Shown here in pieces: positions 36,578 through 45,595 of a stretch of DNA of 64,000 nt; the stretch's first letter is position 1; each line of letters opens with the position of its first letter. The position numbers and the translations under genes were made by a program. The notes beneath the pieces are model-generated. The model ran no database searches, was not told where the DNA came from, and saw only the letters and a program-made list of their open reading frames with translations. This DNA is from Enterobacter mori (GTDB taxonomy: Bacteria; Pseudomonadota; Gammaproteobacteria; Enterobacterales; Enterobacteriaceae), in NCBI RefSeq assembly GCF_025244905.1, contig NZ_CP104285.1:3038001-3102000 (forward strand), written 5' to 3'.

Positions 36578-38041
36578 TTATGGTTTTCGGTAGTTCAGGT
36601 CGTTTTGGTAAAGCGCGTTGAACTGCTGGTAACGCGTCATCAGCGCACGGTGGCGCGCCGGATCGCTGTGCCAGGTTCTATGGACTTCAGGCTTTTCGCA
36701 CACGGAAGCCAGCGGCTTACCGGCTGCGAGACAGGCCAGCCGTGCAGCCCCCAGCGCGCCGCCGGTTTCGCCTCCCTTATGCGTCACCACCGGCATAGCC
36801 AGAATATCGGCCAGCAGCTGAGCCCAGAAAGGGCTACGCGCCCCGCCGCCGACGAGAGAACACTGTTCAATCTGCGTGCCGCTCTCCTGCAACACGCGAA
36901 GGCCATCGGCAATACCGAAGCTGACGCCTTCCAGCACCGCATACCCCATCAGCGCACGCTGGCTGGCGTGCGTTAGCCCCCAGAACATGCCCCGCACATC
37001 GGGATCGTTGTGCGGCGTACGTTCCCCGGACAGGTACGGCAGGAACATCGGCGCGCTCGCTTTCTCCGCATCGCTTAGCTGCGCGATCTCCTCAAGCAGC
37101 TCCAGCTCCGTGACGCCCACCAGACGACAAAACCACTGCAGACAGCTGGCGGCGCTTAACATCACGCTCATCTGGTGCCACAGGTTTGGCAGCACGTGAC
37201 AGAACGCGTGCACAGCGGACTGCGGCGCCGGACGATAGGCATCCGTTACCACAAACAGCACGCCGGAGGTGCCGAGCGAAATAAACGCATCGCCCGGCGA
37301 AACGGCCCCTACCCCTATCGCGCTGACGGCGTTATCTCCCCCGCCGCCGGCAACGATAACCGAGGGGTTCAGACCCCACCGCTGCGCCACCGCAGGTTCG
37401 AGTACCGCCGAGACCTCACACCCTTCCACCAGCGCAGGCATGGCGGCACGCGACAGACCGCATTTTTCCAGCAGCGCATCAGACCAGTCCCGTTTTCCTA
37501 CATCCAGCCACAGCGTTCCGGCCGAGTCCGACATATCAGAGATCTTTTTACCGGTCATTTTGAAGCGCAGATAATCCTTCGGCAGCAGCACGGTGGCGAG
37601 ACGGCCGAAGTTCTGCGGCTCATGGCGGCGCACCCAGAGCAGCTTTGGTGCCGTAAACCCCGGCATTGCCAGGTTACCTGCAACCTGATGCAGCTCGGGC
37701 GCCATCTCTTCCAGCTCTGCGCACTCCTGCGCGCAGCGGGTGTCATTCCACAGGATGGCCGGACGCAGGGGTTCACCCGCGGCATCAAGCAGTACCGCAC
37801 CGTGCATCTGCCCGGAAAGGCCAATAGCTTTTATCGCCTGCCAGTGGTGACCGCACTTCTCCCGGAGGGTGGCAATCAGGTATTCGGTTGCCTCCCACCA
37901 GGCTTCCGGCGATTGTTCAGACCAGTGCGGCTTCGGACGCTGTATCGTCAGCGGCGCGCTATGGGTGGCGACAACGCCGTTGTTTTCGTCAATGACCAGC
38001 GCCTTTACTTCTGATGTGCCAAGATCGATGCCCAGATACAT
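36578..38041 (-). CDS. dalK: D-xylulokinase of the D-arabinitol operon (DalK)
   Basis: 487-residue FGGY-family kinase that phosphorylates D-xylulose to xylulose 5-phosphate, feeding the pentose phosphate pathway. The N-terminal MYLGIDLGTSEVK is the phosphate-1 motif and matches XylB. GLSGQMHGAVLLD, the substrate loop with catalytic Asp in GGGGDNAVSAIG, and the C-terminal GGGARSPFWAQLLAD are also visible. I chose the ATG at 38041 with GAGG 5 nt upstream; a GTG two codons earlier is less likely. It starts 10 nt after the dalD stop. Confidence 0.92.
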   Translation of the reverse strand: MYLGIDLGTSEVKALVIDENNGVVATHSAPLTIQRPKPHWSEQSPEAWWEATEYLIATLREKCGHHWQAIKAIGLSGQMHGAVLLDAAGEPLRPAILWNDTRCAQECAELEEMAPELHQVAGNLAMPGFTAPKLLWVRRHEPQNFGRLATVLLPKDYLRFKMTGKKISDMSDSAGTLWLDVGKRDWSDALLEKCGLSRAAMPALVEGCEVSAVLEPAVAQRWGLNPSVIVAGGGGDNAVSAIGVGAVSPGDAFISLGTSGVLFVVTDAYRPAPQSAVHAFCHVLPNLWHQMSVMLSAASCLQWFCRLVGVTELELLEEIAQLSDAEKASAPMFLPYLSGERTPHNDPDVRGMFWGLTHASQRALMGYAVLEGVSFGIADGLRVLQESGTQIEQCSLVGGGARSPFWAQLLADILAMPVVTHKGGETGGALGAARLACLAAGKPLASVCEKPEVHRTWHSDPARHRALMTRYQQFNALYQNDLNYRKP

Positions 38042-38050
38042 ACCCACCTC

Positions 38051-39418
38051 TCAGTTAATCAGCGCGTAGACGTCAGCGATTTTTTCACGCAGTAGCGCGG
38101 CAAAGTCCTTGCGGTCGGCCAGGTCGCCAAACAGGGCGGTATCGCTGGCATATCGTGCTATCGGATCGTCCGATTCGAACATCGCATGTACCGCAGAGGC
38201 GTTGAGGATACCGTCCTGATATTCATACGGCAGCTTGCCGTGATGCCACTGCTCCATATAGACGTAGAACAGCGCAGGCAGCATAGCGGTAGCGTCAGGA
38301 CGTGCGCCGCGCTGGTAACATTCACGCATCGTTGGGGCAATCATGGCCGGGATCTTCGAGAACCCGTCGGCCGCCACGCGCTGGTTGGTGTCCTGAATCC
38401 AGGGGTTGGTAAAACGCTTAAGCACCACATCGCGGTAGGCTGGCAGATCTATGCCATTATCCCCCAGGCAGGGAATGACATCTTCCGTTACGTAGCGGTC
38501 GGCAATCTTGTAGATAAACTCTGTTAGCGTGCTTTCGTGGATATACTGCTGCCCCACCAGAGTGCCCGCCCAGGCAATACAGCTATGGGATGCATTGAGG
38601 ATGCGGATCTTCGCCTCTTCATAGGGGATGACGGATCCCACCAGCTCCACGCCCACCGTTTCCAGCGCCGGACGAACGTCGCGGAAATTGTCTTCAACCA
38701 CCCATTGAATAAAGCGTTCGCCCATAACCGGGGCGTTATCGTCTATGCCCGTCCGGGCCTTAATGCGCGCCGGGAGATCGGCTGCCGGACGCGGTGTGAT
38801 GCGATCCACCATGGTATTCGGACAGGTCGCGTTAGCGCTCAGCCAGTCGATGACCCTCTGTTTGCCGCTAAGGGTTAAGAATTCAACCAGCCCGTCGTGG
38901 AAGCGCTCGCCGTTATGCCGCACGTTGTCACAGTTAAGCAGAGTTACCGGACCCGCTCCGTTCGCCATACGCGCTTCGAGGATCCGGGCAATTGTCCCGT
39001 AGATGGTTTTACAGCCGCCCTTGATATCGCTCGTCAGATCGGCATTGGCCACGTCCAGCCTGTGGCTGGTGTCCAGATAGTAGCCCCCCTCCGTCACGGT
39101 AAACGCGATAACCCGAGTCTGCGGGTTCGCCCCTTCGGCAATCAGCGGCTGCAAATCCGCCTGCCACGGGATCAGCGTTTGAATCGAGGCGATCTCTTCA
39201 TAGTCTCTCTCACCTTCCGGGCTGACGGTCTCGAGTACATATCGCCCCTTCTGCGCAGCCAGCGCCTGCACCACATGTTCGGCATCGTTGCGTATATTGC
39301 CGGCAGCGATGTGCCAGCGCGTATCGCCGCCGGCACTCAGGCGGTGCAGATACCACGCCTGATGCGCACGATGAAAAGACCCAAGCCCAATATGTAGCCA
39401 TGTGTATTTCTCGGTCAT
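38051..39418 (-). CDS. dalD: D-arabinitol 4-dehydrogenase DalD
   Basis: 455-residue long-chain mannitol dehydrogenase-family enzyme, which oxidises D-arabinitol to D-xylulose with NAD. The N-terminal nucleotide-binding motif is [13 protein letters not shown]. The family catalytic region [18 protein letters not shown] contains the conserved Lys and N-x-x-H. Length equals Klebsiella DalD as I recall. GGAG lies 9 nt before the ATG. It is the first gene of the dal operon, divergent from dalR with 211 bp between the starts. Confidence 0.93.
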   Translation of the reverse strand: MTEKYTWLHIGLGSFHRAHQAWYLHRLSAGGDTRWHIAAGNIRNDAEHVVQALAAQKGRYVLETVSPEGERDYEEIASIQTLIPWQADLQPLIAEGANPQTRVIAFTVTEGGYYLDTSHRLDVANADLTSDIKGGCKTIYGTIARILEARMANGAGPVTLLNCDNVRHNGERFHDGLVEFLTLSGKQRVIDWLSANATCPNTMVDRITPRPAADLPARIKARTGIDDNAPVMGERFIQWVVEDNFRDVRPALETVGVELVGSVIPYEEAKIRILNASHSCIAWAGTLVGQQYIHESTLTEFIYKIADRYVTEDVIPCLGDNGIDLPAYRDVVLKRFTNPWIQDTNQRVAADGFSKIPAMIAPTMRECYQRGARPDATAMLPALFYVYMEQWHHGKLPYEYQDGILNASAVHAMFESDDPIARYASDTALFGDLADRKDFAALLREKIADVYALIN

Positions 39419-39459
39419 TGTTCTGTTCTCCAGTGAGGTTATGGCTGAACTTTAGAGGA

Positions 39460-39526
39460 TCATTTGCTTAAAATAAGAGCCGTAGATCACAAAAGAACAA
39501 ATGACCATTAAAATTACAAATGACCA
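39460..39526. promoter_or_regulatory. Candidate DalR operator repeats between dalD and dalR
   Basis: CAAATGACCA occurs twice in direct orientation at 39498-39507 and 39517-39526 (19 bp apart). Its core occurs inverted, TCATTTG, at 39460-39466. Multiple spaced half-sites in both orientations fit a tetrameric SorC-family regulator acting on the divergent dalD and dalR promoters. Binding by DalR is inferred from position. Confidence 0.5.
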
Positions 39527-39629
39527 GCAAGGAGCAAACCGCTTGCCTCAGCGCGGTGCTCCCGCCAGAATGACAGACAATTGTTGTGGGCGTTGACCGC
39601 CCTCAACCCCACTCTTGAGGCAGGGAAAC

Positions 39630-40571
39630 GTGAGCAAAGAAGATGACATCAGGCTCGATCAAAAGGTGCGGGCGGCATGGATGTATTACATTGCCGGGCT
39701 TAATCAAAGCGAAATTGCCAGCGAGCTCGGCACCTCAAGACCGGTGGTGCAGCGGCTGATTGCCGCCGCGAAAGAGGAAGGCATTGTCTCGATTGGGCTT
39801 CATCACCCTGTCGCTAACTGTCTTGATTATGCGCAGCTTCTCGCGGAAAAGTATCACCTTACCCACTGCAACATTGTGCCCGTCTACCGCAATGAAAGCG
39901 CGCTGGATAGCGTGACGTTTGGCTGTTATCAGCTGATGGCCCGCTACCTGCAGGGTGATAAACCCACGGTTGTCGGAATTGGCTCCGGACTGACGCTAAA
40001 AAAAACCATCAAGCGTATCGATTTTGACAGCCACAACACCCGCTGTGTCGCCCTGATCAGCGCCATGAACGAGCACGGACAATGTAACTATTACGATGAT
40101 GTGCCTTTGCTGCTGGCGCGTAAAATTCAGGGCAAATATTACCAGTGGCCGGCGCCACGTTATGCTCAGTCCAGCGAGGAGCATGAAATGTGGTGCTCAA
40201 ACCGCCTGTTCCGTAACGTCTGCGCCGTTGCGGATGCGGCCGATGTGATTTTTGTCGGCATCGGGGCGCTGGGCAGGCAGAGCCCTATCTTCAAAGACGG
40301 TTTTATCGATGAGGCACAGCTGGAAGAGTTGACCCAGCGCGGTGGCGTAGGCGAAATACTCGGACGCTTTATCGATGCCGACGGCAACGTCATCGACAGC
40401 CAGATTAATCGCTTGATTACCAGCTACGATATTCGTCAGGGTCAGTGTCCGCGCATTGCGGCCGCCTGCGGCGAAGATAAACGCCCGGCGATCCTTGCCG
40501 CCCTCAAAGGCGGCTGGGTAAACGGGCTGGTGACGGATGAGCAGACCGCGCGCTGGCTGCTGACGCGTTAG
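39630..40571 (+). CDS. dalR: SorC-family regulator of D-arabinitol catabolism, DalR
   Basis: 313 residues. The N-terminal HTH at ~12-50 (MYYIAGLNQSEIASELGTSRPVVQRLI) is typical of the SorC/DeoR-like sugar regulators. A ~250-residue sugar-phosphate isomerase-like effector domain (VVGIGSGLTLKKTI, VIFVGIGALGRQSP) follows. I chose the GTG at 39630: GAGG and AGGGA lie upstream, and an in-frame TTG at 39615 is less likely. Divergent from dalD, which it is expected to control with D-arabinitol as inducer. Its stop is 2 bp from that of rbtR. Confidence 0.9.
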   Translation: MSKEDDIRLDQKVRAAWMYYIAGLNQSEIASELGTSRPVVQRLIAAAKEEGIVSIGLHHPVANCLDYAQLLAEKYHLTHCNIVPVYRNESALDSVTFGCYQLMARYLQGDKPTVVGIGSGLTLKKTIKRIDFDSHNTRCVALISAMNEHGQCNYYDDVPLLLARKIQGKYYQWPAPRYAQSSEEHEMWCSNRLFRNVCAVADAADVIFVGIGALGRQSPIFKDGFIDEAQLEELTQRGGVGEILGRFIDADGNVIDSQINRLITSYDIRQGQCPRIAAACGEDKRPAILAALKGGWVNGLVTDEQTARWLLTR

Positions 40572-40573
40572 GG

Positions 40574-41605
40574 CTAGCCCGTGACGCTCTGGCTGCCAAT
40601 CAGCTCCGGTGGGATCTCAATACGCCTGACCGAGGTATCACCGGAATCGAGAATTTCAAATACCTTTTCCAGCATCGCTGAGACGTCCTGGCGCACCATG
40701 TCGATATCATGTCCCAGCAGAGAGACAAACGGGTCCCAGTCAAAACAGCCCATCGGCGGCTGGTTTAGGCCGGTCTGCCCGTTTTGAGCCAGCCAACGTA
40801 CCACCCCCTCCAGCGAAATGGTCGAATTGACAAACAGCCCCTTTAGCGCCGTCGATGGCGACGGGAAGGTGGCTCTGAGCTGCTCCTCCACGCGTGATGA
40901 CGAGTACCCGGTGACCAGCAGCTGCGGTTCCGGAACGGTCAGCCCGTGGGCCTGATGGGCATCGAGGAACCCGCGCAGGCGCTCTGCGGTGTTGTTATCA
41001 CTCCGGCGTCCGCCCACGAAGGTCAGCGGTGCCAGCGAACCAAAGCGTTTAAAGCTGCTGGCGAGGATCCGCTCTGTCAGCATCTTTGCGCCGCCGTAGT
41101 TATCTGAAATGATGGAGGGCGCCAGGGTACCCGGCAGATCAAGATTTAGCGTAGGCACGCCCGCCTGATGACAGAGTTCAGCAATTTTGTCCGGGTGTGT
41201 CGCCCCCGTGGCAATGACCCAGTCAACCTGCCAGGAGAGCATGGCACGGGCGGCGTCCAGCTCGAGTTCCGGCTGTCGGCGTGTGCAGGTAATAATCGGC
41301 AACAGCCCTCTGGCACGCGCCATCTCTTCAAATTTTTCCGCTATAGAGCCGAAATAGCGGTTGTCATATTTCGGCACGATCATGCCGATAACGTTCGATT
41401 TCTTGCTGCGGAGCAGGCTTGCCTGACGGTTAACCGCGTAGCCCTGCTCCTCCGCAATGCGGGTCACCTTTTCCGCCAGCTTCGCGCTGATGCGACGTTT
41501 CTTCCAGTTGCCATTCAAAATAGCACTCACCGCACTGGCCGAAACCCCGGTGAGTTCCGCCAGATCGTAGATGGTCGTTTTCTTCGTTTTCTCAACGCGC
41601 GTCAC
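40574..41605 (-). CDS. rbtR: LacI-family ribitol operon repressor RbtR
   Basis: 343 residues. The N-terminal LacI HTH (TIYDLAELTGVSASAVSAILNG) and hinge helix (QASLLRSKKSNVIGMI) are followed by a periplasmic-binding-protein-like effector domain. In this family the HTH binds a palindromic operator and an inducer releases it. The start is GTG at 41605 with GAGG 7 nt upstream. Divergent from rbtD; a LacI-type palindrome lies in the 162-bp gap. Convergent with dalR. The gap around the two stops contains the palindrome GGGCTAGCCC (40571-40580). Confidence 0.9.
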   Translation of the reverse strand: MTRVEKTKKTTIYDLAELTGVSASAVSAILNGNWKKRRISAKLAEKVTRIAEEQGYAVNRQASLLRSKKSNVIGMIVPKYDNRYFGSIAEKFEEMARARGLLPIITCTRRQPELELDAARAMLSWQVDWVIATGATHPDKIAELCHQAGVPTLNLDLPGTLAPSIISDNYGGAKMLTERILASSFKRFGSLAPLTFVGGRRSDNNTAERLRGFLDAHQAHGLTVPEPQLLVTGYSSSRVEEQLRATFPSPSTALKGLFVNSTISLEGVVRWLAQNGQTGLNQPPMGCFDWDPFVSLLGHDIDMVRQDVSAMLEKVFEILDSGDTSVRRIEIPPELIGSQSVTG

Positions 41606-41661
41606 AAAATCGCCTCTTCATTTTGAATGTCTCTTGCTGGAGAAATAAGCAAGTGCTAGAT

Positions 41662-41681
41662 CTGCTTCATCGATTGAGCAG
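41662..41681. promoter_or_regulatory. Candidate RbtR operator
   Basis: 20-bp interrupted palindrome CTGCT-tc-ATCGAT-tg-AGCAG, centred on the CG typical of LacI-family operators; 8 of 10 base pairs are symmetric. It lies midway between rbtR and rbtD. A 9-bp direct repeat cttcacgcg at 41686-41694 and 41713-41721 may be a further element. Confidence 0.55.
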
Positions 41682-41767
41682 TTTGCTTCACGCGTCAGTC
41701 AGAACCCCCGTTCTTCACGCGAAAGCAGACACACCCTAAAAATCATCTCTGCATAAAGGATTATAAA

Positions 41768-42517
41768 ATGAATCACTCTGTCCCCTCCATGAATAGTTCC
41801 CTTCAGGGCAAAGTCGCTGCTATCACTGGTGCCGCCTCAGGTATTGGCCTGGAGTGTGCAAAAACGCTGCTCGGCGCTGGCGCTAAGGTGGTGTTAATCG
41901 ACCGTGAAGGCGAGAAGCTTCAGCGCATTGTCGCCGAGCTGGGCGAGAACGCGTTTGCCCTGCAAATCGATCTGTTCAAACCCGAGCAAGTCGACGCTAT
42001 GCTGAGCGATATTGTCGGCCTCGCCGGCGGCCTGGATATTTTTCACGCCAATGCAGGCGCGTACATCGGCGGGCCGGTTGCTGAAGGCGACCCGGACGTC
42101 TGGGATCGCGTGCTAAACCTGAATATCAACGCCGCCTTCCGCTGCGTTCGCGCCGTACTGCCGCATATGATTGCGCAGAAGTCAGGCGATATTATCTTCA
42201 CCAGCTCCATTGCGGGCGTGGTGCCGGTTATCTGGGAACCGATCTACACCGCGTCCAAATTTGCCGTTCAGGCGTTCGTACATACCACCCGTCGTCAGGT
42301 CGCGGAACATGGCGTACGCGTTGGAGCCGTCCTGCCTGGGCCGGTAGTGACGGCTCTGCTCGACGACTGGCCGCAGGCCAAGATGGATGAAGCGCTGGCA
42401 AACGGCAGCCTGATGCAGCCGATTGAAGTCGCGGAATCGGTGTTGTTCATGGTGACCCGTTCGAAGAACGTTACCGTCCGGGACCTGGTGATTCTGCCTA
42501 ACAGCGTCGATCTTTAA
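41768..42517 (+). CDS. rbtD: Ribitol 2-dehydrogenase RbtD
   Basis: 249-residue short-chain dehydrogenase that oxidises ribitol to D-ribulose with NAD. The cofactor motif is TGAASGIG near residue 20, HANAGA is the NNAG equivalent, and the catalytic Ser is in FTSSIAG with Tyr160 and Lys164 (YTASK). AAGGA lies 8 nt before the ATG at 41768. It is the first gene of the rbt operon, and rbtK follows 11 bp after the stop. Confidence 0.93.
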   Translation: MNHSVPSMNSSLQGKVAAITGAASGIGLECAKTLLGAGAKVVLIDREGEKLQRIVAELGENAFALQIDLFKPEQVDAMLSDIVGLAGGLDIFHANAGAYIGGPVAEGDPDVWDRVLNLNINAAFRCVRAVLPHMIAQKSGDIIFTSSIAGVVPVIWEPIYTASKFAVQAFVHTTRRQVAEHGVRVGAVLPGPVVTALLDDWPQAKMDEALANGSLMQPIEVAESVLFMVTRSKNVTVRDLVILPNSVDL

Positions 42518-42528
42518 GGACCACGAGG

Positions 42529-44136
42529 ATGAAGATTACACCAGAAACCGTTATAGGCGTAGACGTCGGCTCCGGCAGCGTTCGCGCAGGCATTTTCGAC
42601 CTCAGCGGCAGGCTGCTGTCCCACGCGACGCAGAAGATTGCCACCGTGCACCGCAGCGGAAGCCGCGTGGAGCAGTCCAGCGCCGAGATCTGGCAGGCCG
42701 TTTGCCACTGCATCCGCGAGGCGCTGGCGCGCTCCGGGACGCCCCCTCAGAGCGTTGCCGGAATCGGGTTTGACGCCACCTGCTCGCTGGTGGTGCTGGG
42801 CAACGACGGCGAACCGCTGGCGGTCAGCCCTGACGGTGAAGCGGAAAACAATATCATCGTCTGGATGGATCATCGTGCGACGGAACAGGCAGCGCGCATC
42901 AACGCCACCCATCATCCGGTGCTGGACTATGTTGGCGGAAAAATATCGCCCGAAATGGAGACGCCGAAGCTGCTGTGGCTGAAAGAAAACCATCGTGAGG
43001 TCTACGATCGCGCCTGGCAATTTTTCGATTTGGCCGATTTCCTGACCTGGCACGCGACCGGCGATGTCACCCGTTCCATCTGTACCCTGACCTGTAAATG
43101 GACGTGGCTGGCCCATGAGAACCGCTGGGACCCGGACTATTTCCGCACCGTTGGCCTGGACGAACTGGCCGGAGAAGATTTTGTCCGCATCGGCCAGCAT
43201 ATTGCCGCCCCCGGAACCCCTTGCGGCGAGGGCCTAACTGAGCAGGCCGCGCGTGAGATGGGCTTGCTGCCTGGCACACCGGTAGCGGTAGGGTTAATTG
43301 ATGCCCATGCTGGCGGTATAGGGACCCTGGGCGTTGGCGGCGGCGCGCTGAATAACCTCGCGTATGTCTTTGGCACTTCATCGTGCACCATGACCAGCGC
43401 CGCGAGCGCCGTTTTTGTGCCCGGCGTCTGGGGGCCTTACTTTAGCGCCATGGTACCTGGACTGTGGCTGATTGAGGGCGGACAAAGCGCCGCAGGTGCC
43501 GCTATCGATCGGTTGTTAAGTTTCCATCCTGCCGCGCTGGAAGCGCGCCAGCTGGCACAGGAGTCAGACCTGCCGCTGCCGGTGTACCTGGCAGACAGGC
43601 TTTTACAGACCTTCGCCACCGCCTCAGAGGCGGTGACCCTGGCAGCCGGACTGCACGTGGTGCCCGAATTTCTGGGTAACCGCGCACCCTTTGCCGATCC
43701 CCATGCGCGGGCCACGATCTGCGGGCTGGGCATGGAGAACGACATCGATAACCTAATGTCGCTGTATGTGGCCGGCCTGTGCGGTATCGGTTACGGTTTG
43801 CGACACATCATCGACGCCCAGCGTGAATGCGGCGTACAGACCGAAAATATCGTCATCAGCGGCGGCGCGGGCCAGCACCCTTTTGTCCGCCAACTGCTGG
43901 CAGATACCTGCGGCCTGCCGGTGTTAGCGACCCGGTGCAGCGAGCCGGTATTACTGGGTTCGGCCATCCTCGGGGCTGTGGCGGGAAATATTGCCCCTTC
44001 GGTGACCGATGCCATGAAGCAATTTACCCACGTGGATAAATATTATTATCCGCAAGCGAACTATCAGTCCGTGCATCTGCGTCGATACGAGGCTTATAAG
44101 CAGCTACAACAGACTGCGTCAGTAATCAGAGAATAA
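42529..44136 (+). CDS. rbtK: D-ribulokinase RbtK
   Basis: 535-residue FGGY-family kinase making D-ribulose 5-phosphate. The N-terminal phosphate-binding motif is GVDVGSGSVRAGIFD; GFDATCSLVVL and the adenosine motif VISGGAGQHPFVRQLLAD near the C-terminus are characteristic of ribulokinases of the ribitol type. Catalytic Asp is likely in GLIDAHAGGIGT. AGGACCACGAGG precedes the ATG. It sits between rbtD and rbtT. Confidence 0.93.
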   Translation: MKITPETVIGVDVGSGSVRAGIFDLSGRLLSHATQKIATVHRSGSRVEQSSAEIWQAVCHCIREALARSGTPPQSVAGIGFDATCSLVVLGNDGEPLAVSPDGEAENNIIVWMDHRATEQAARINATHHPVLDYVGGKISPEMETPKLLWLKENHREVYDRAWQFFDLADFLTWHATGDVTRSICTLTCKWTWLAHENRWDPDYFRTVGLDELAGEDFVRIGQHIAAPGTPCGEGLTEQAAREMGLLPGTPVAVGLIDAHAGGIGTLGVGGGALNNLAYVFGTSSCTMTSAASAVFVPGVWGPYFSAMVPGLWLIEGGQSAAGAAIDRLLSFHPAALEARQLAQESDLPLPVYLADRLLQTFATASEAVTLAAGLHVVPEFLGNRAPFADPHARATICGLGMENDIDNLMSLYVAGLCGIGYGLRHIIDAQRECGVQTENIVISGGAGQHPFVRQLLADTCGLPVLATRCSEPVLLGSAILGAVAGNIAPSVTDAMKQFTHVDKYYYPQANYQSVHLRRYEAYKQLQQTASVIRE

Positions 44137-44178
44137 ATACGCTTCATTATATTTATAGAAAAAGACAATAAGAAAACT

Positions 44179-44201
44179 CACGCCGGAATATTTCCGGTGT
44201 G
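44179..44201 (+). promoter_or_regulatory. Intercistronic hairpin between rbtK and rbtT
   Basis: 10-bp stem cacgccggaa / ttccggtgtg (one G-U pair) with a 3-nt loop, 43 bp after the rbtK stop. Counterpart of the hairpin before dalT; the following leader is also shared. Confidence 0.5.
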
Positions 44202-44232
44202 GGCTCACCTGTACGCTACAAACGAGGTCAAT

Positions 44233-45540
44233 ATGTCCGAAATAAATAAACAGTGGCTGGGATTGCCGCTGAACCTGCTATGGGGATATCTGGCAATCGC
44301 GGTCTTTATGACGGGAGACGGTTTCGAGCTGGCATTTCTGTCGCACTATATTAAATCGCTGGGCTTCACGCCTGCTGAGGCCTCTTTCGCCTTTACGCTC
44401 TACGGTCTCGCGGCGGCGCTCTCCGCCTGGATCTCCGGCGTGGTGGCTGAAATCATCACGCCGCAAAAAACCATGCTGATTGGCTTCGTCCTGTGGTGCG
44501 TTTTCCACGTCCTGTTTCTCGTTTTTGGTCTGGGTCAGGCAAATTATGCATTAATTCTGCTGTTTTACGGGATCCGCGGCCTGGCCTATCCGTTATTCCT
44601 TTACGCCTTTATCGTGGTGATTATTCATAATGTGCGTAGCGATAAATCCAGCTCAGCGCTGGGCTGGTACTGGGCAGTTTATTCCGTGGGTATTGGCGTG
44701 GCGGGCAGTTATATTCCGAGCTTTACCATTCCGCACATCGGGGAAATGGGCACCCTGTGGCTGGCGCTGGCGTTTTGCCTGGCGGGAGGAATCATCGCCA
44801 TGGTATCCCTTCGCAACGTCAAAACCCCAACGCACATGCATAATCTCTCCACCCGGGAAAAATTCGCCGAGCTGGGCCGTGCGGCAACGCTGCTCTACAC
44901 CAACCGCAGTATTCTGCTCTCCAGCATGGTGCGTATCATCAACACCCTCTCCCTGTTCGGGTTTGCCGTCATCATGCCGATGATGTTTGTTGACGAGCTG
45001 GGCTTCACCACCTCCGAGTGGCTGCAGGTCTGGGCGGTATTCTTCTTCACCACCATCTTCTCGAACGTCTTCTGGGGCGTGGTGGCGGAAAAAATGGGCT
45101 GGATGCGGGTGGTGCGCTGGTTTGGCTGCATCGGGATGGCGCTCTCGAGCCTGGCGTTTTACTACATTCCGCAGCACTTCGGACATAACTTTGCCATGGC
45201 GCTGGTGCCGGCCATCGCGCTGGGGATTTTCGTGGCGGCCTTTGTACCGATGGCGGCGGTGTTCCCGGCGCTGGAGCCGGGGCACAAGGGGGCGGCGATT
45301 TCGGTGTATAACCTTTCAGCCGGTCTGTCCAACTTCCTTGCCCCGGCGATTGCCGTGGTGCTGCTGCCCTGGTTCAGCACCCTCGGCGTGGTCATCGCCT
45401 ATACGGTGCTGTATCTGCTGGCATTTGTTCTGTGCGCCTTTATCAGCGTCACGCAGCCGGGATTAGAACAAGCAAATAGCAGCAAGAGAGGAACGGCGAG
45501 TCTGCTGAATACTCCTCATCCTGAAACGCTTAAGGAGTAA
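44233..45540 (+). CDS. rbtT: Ribitol transporter RbtT (MFS)
   Basis: 435-residue major facilitator, paralogue of DalT. The ATG at 44233 (MSEINKQWLGLPLN) has GAGG 5 nt upstream; the frame from 44197 adds 12 residues across the leader. TM regions are nearly identical to DalT in the last 200 residues, but the segments around codons 120-215 and the C-terminal ~25 residues (with a Ser/Asn-rich tail) differ. In Klebsiella the two transporters are known to be specific for ribitol and D-arabinitol and to be highly similar. It ends the rbt operon and is convergent with fbaB. Confidence 0.9.
   Translation: MSEINKQWLGLPLNLLWGYLAIAVFMTGDGFELAFLSHYIKSLGFTPAEASFAFTLYGLAAALSAWISGVVAEIITPQKTMLIGFVLWCVFHVLFLVFGLGQANYALILLFYGIRGLAYPLFLYAFIVVIIHNVRSDKSSSALGWYWAVYSVGIGVAGSYIPSFTIPHIGEMGTLWLALAFCLAGGIIAMVSLRNVKTPTHMHNLSTREKFAELGRAATLLYTNRSILLSSMVRIINTLSLFGFAVIMPMMFVDELGFTTSEWLQVWAVFFFTTIFSNVFWGVVAEKMGWMRVVRWFGCIGMALSSLAFYYIPQHFGHNFAMALVPAIALGIFVAAFVPMAAVFPALEPGHKGAAISVYNLSAGLSNFLAPAIAVVLLPWFSTLGVVIAYTVLYLLAFVLCAFISVTQPGLEQANSSKRGTASLLNTPHPETLKE
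44845..45414 (+). repeat. Inverted-repeat arm inside rbtT (partner at 35328-35897)
   Basis: 570 bp almost identical, in opposite orientation, to the dalT arm; about 8.9 kb separates the arms. Mismatches I see: c/g in a Val codon, c/t in a Phe codon, g/a changing Met to Ile. Confidence 0.9.
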
Positions 45541-45551
45541 GCCGGAGAACT

Positions 45552-45583
45552 TTCCTGCCGGGTCACGCTTATCCCGGCAGGAA
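45552..45583. terminator. Hairpin between convergent rbtT and fbaB
   Basis: Perfect 11-bp stem ttcctgccggg / cccggcaggaa with a 10-nt loop. No U-run on either side, so it may be a bidirectional attenuating structure rather than an intrinsic terminator. Confidence 0.5.
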
Positions 45584-45595
45584 GATGCGTTGCGA

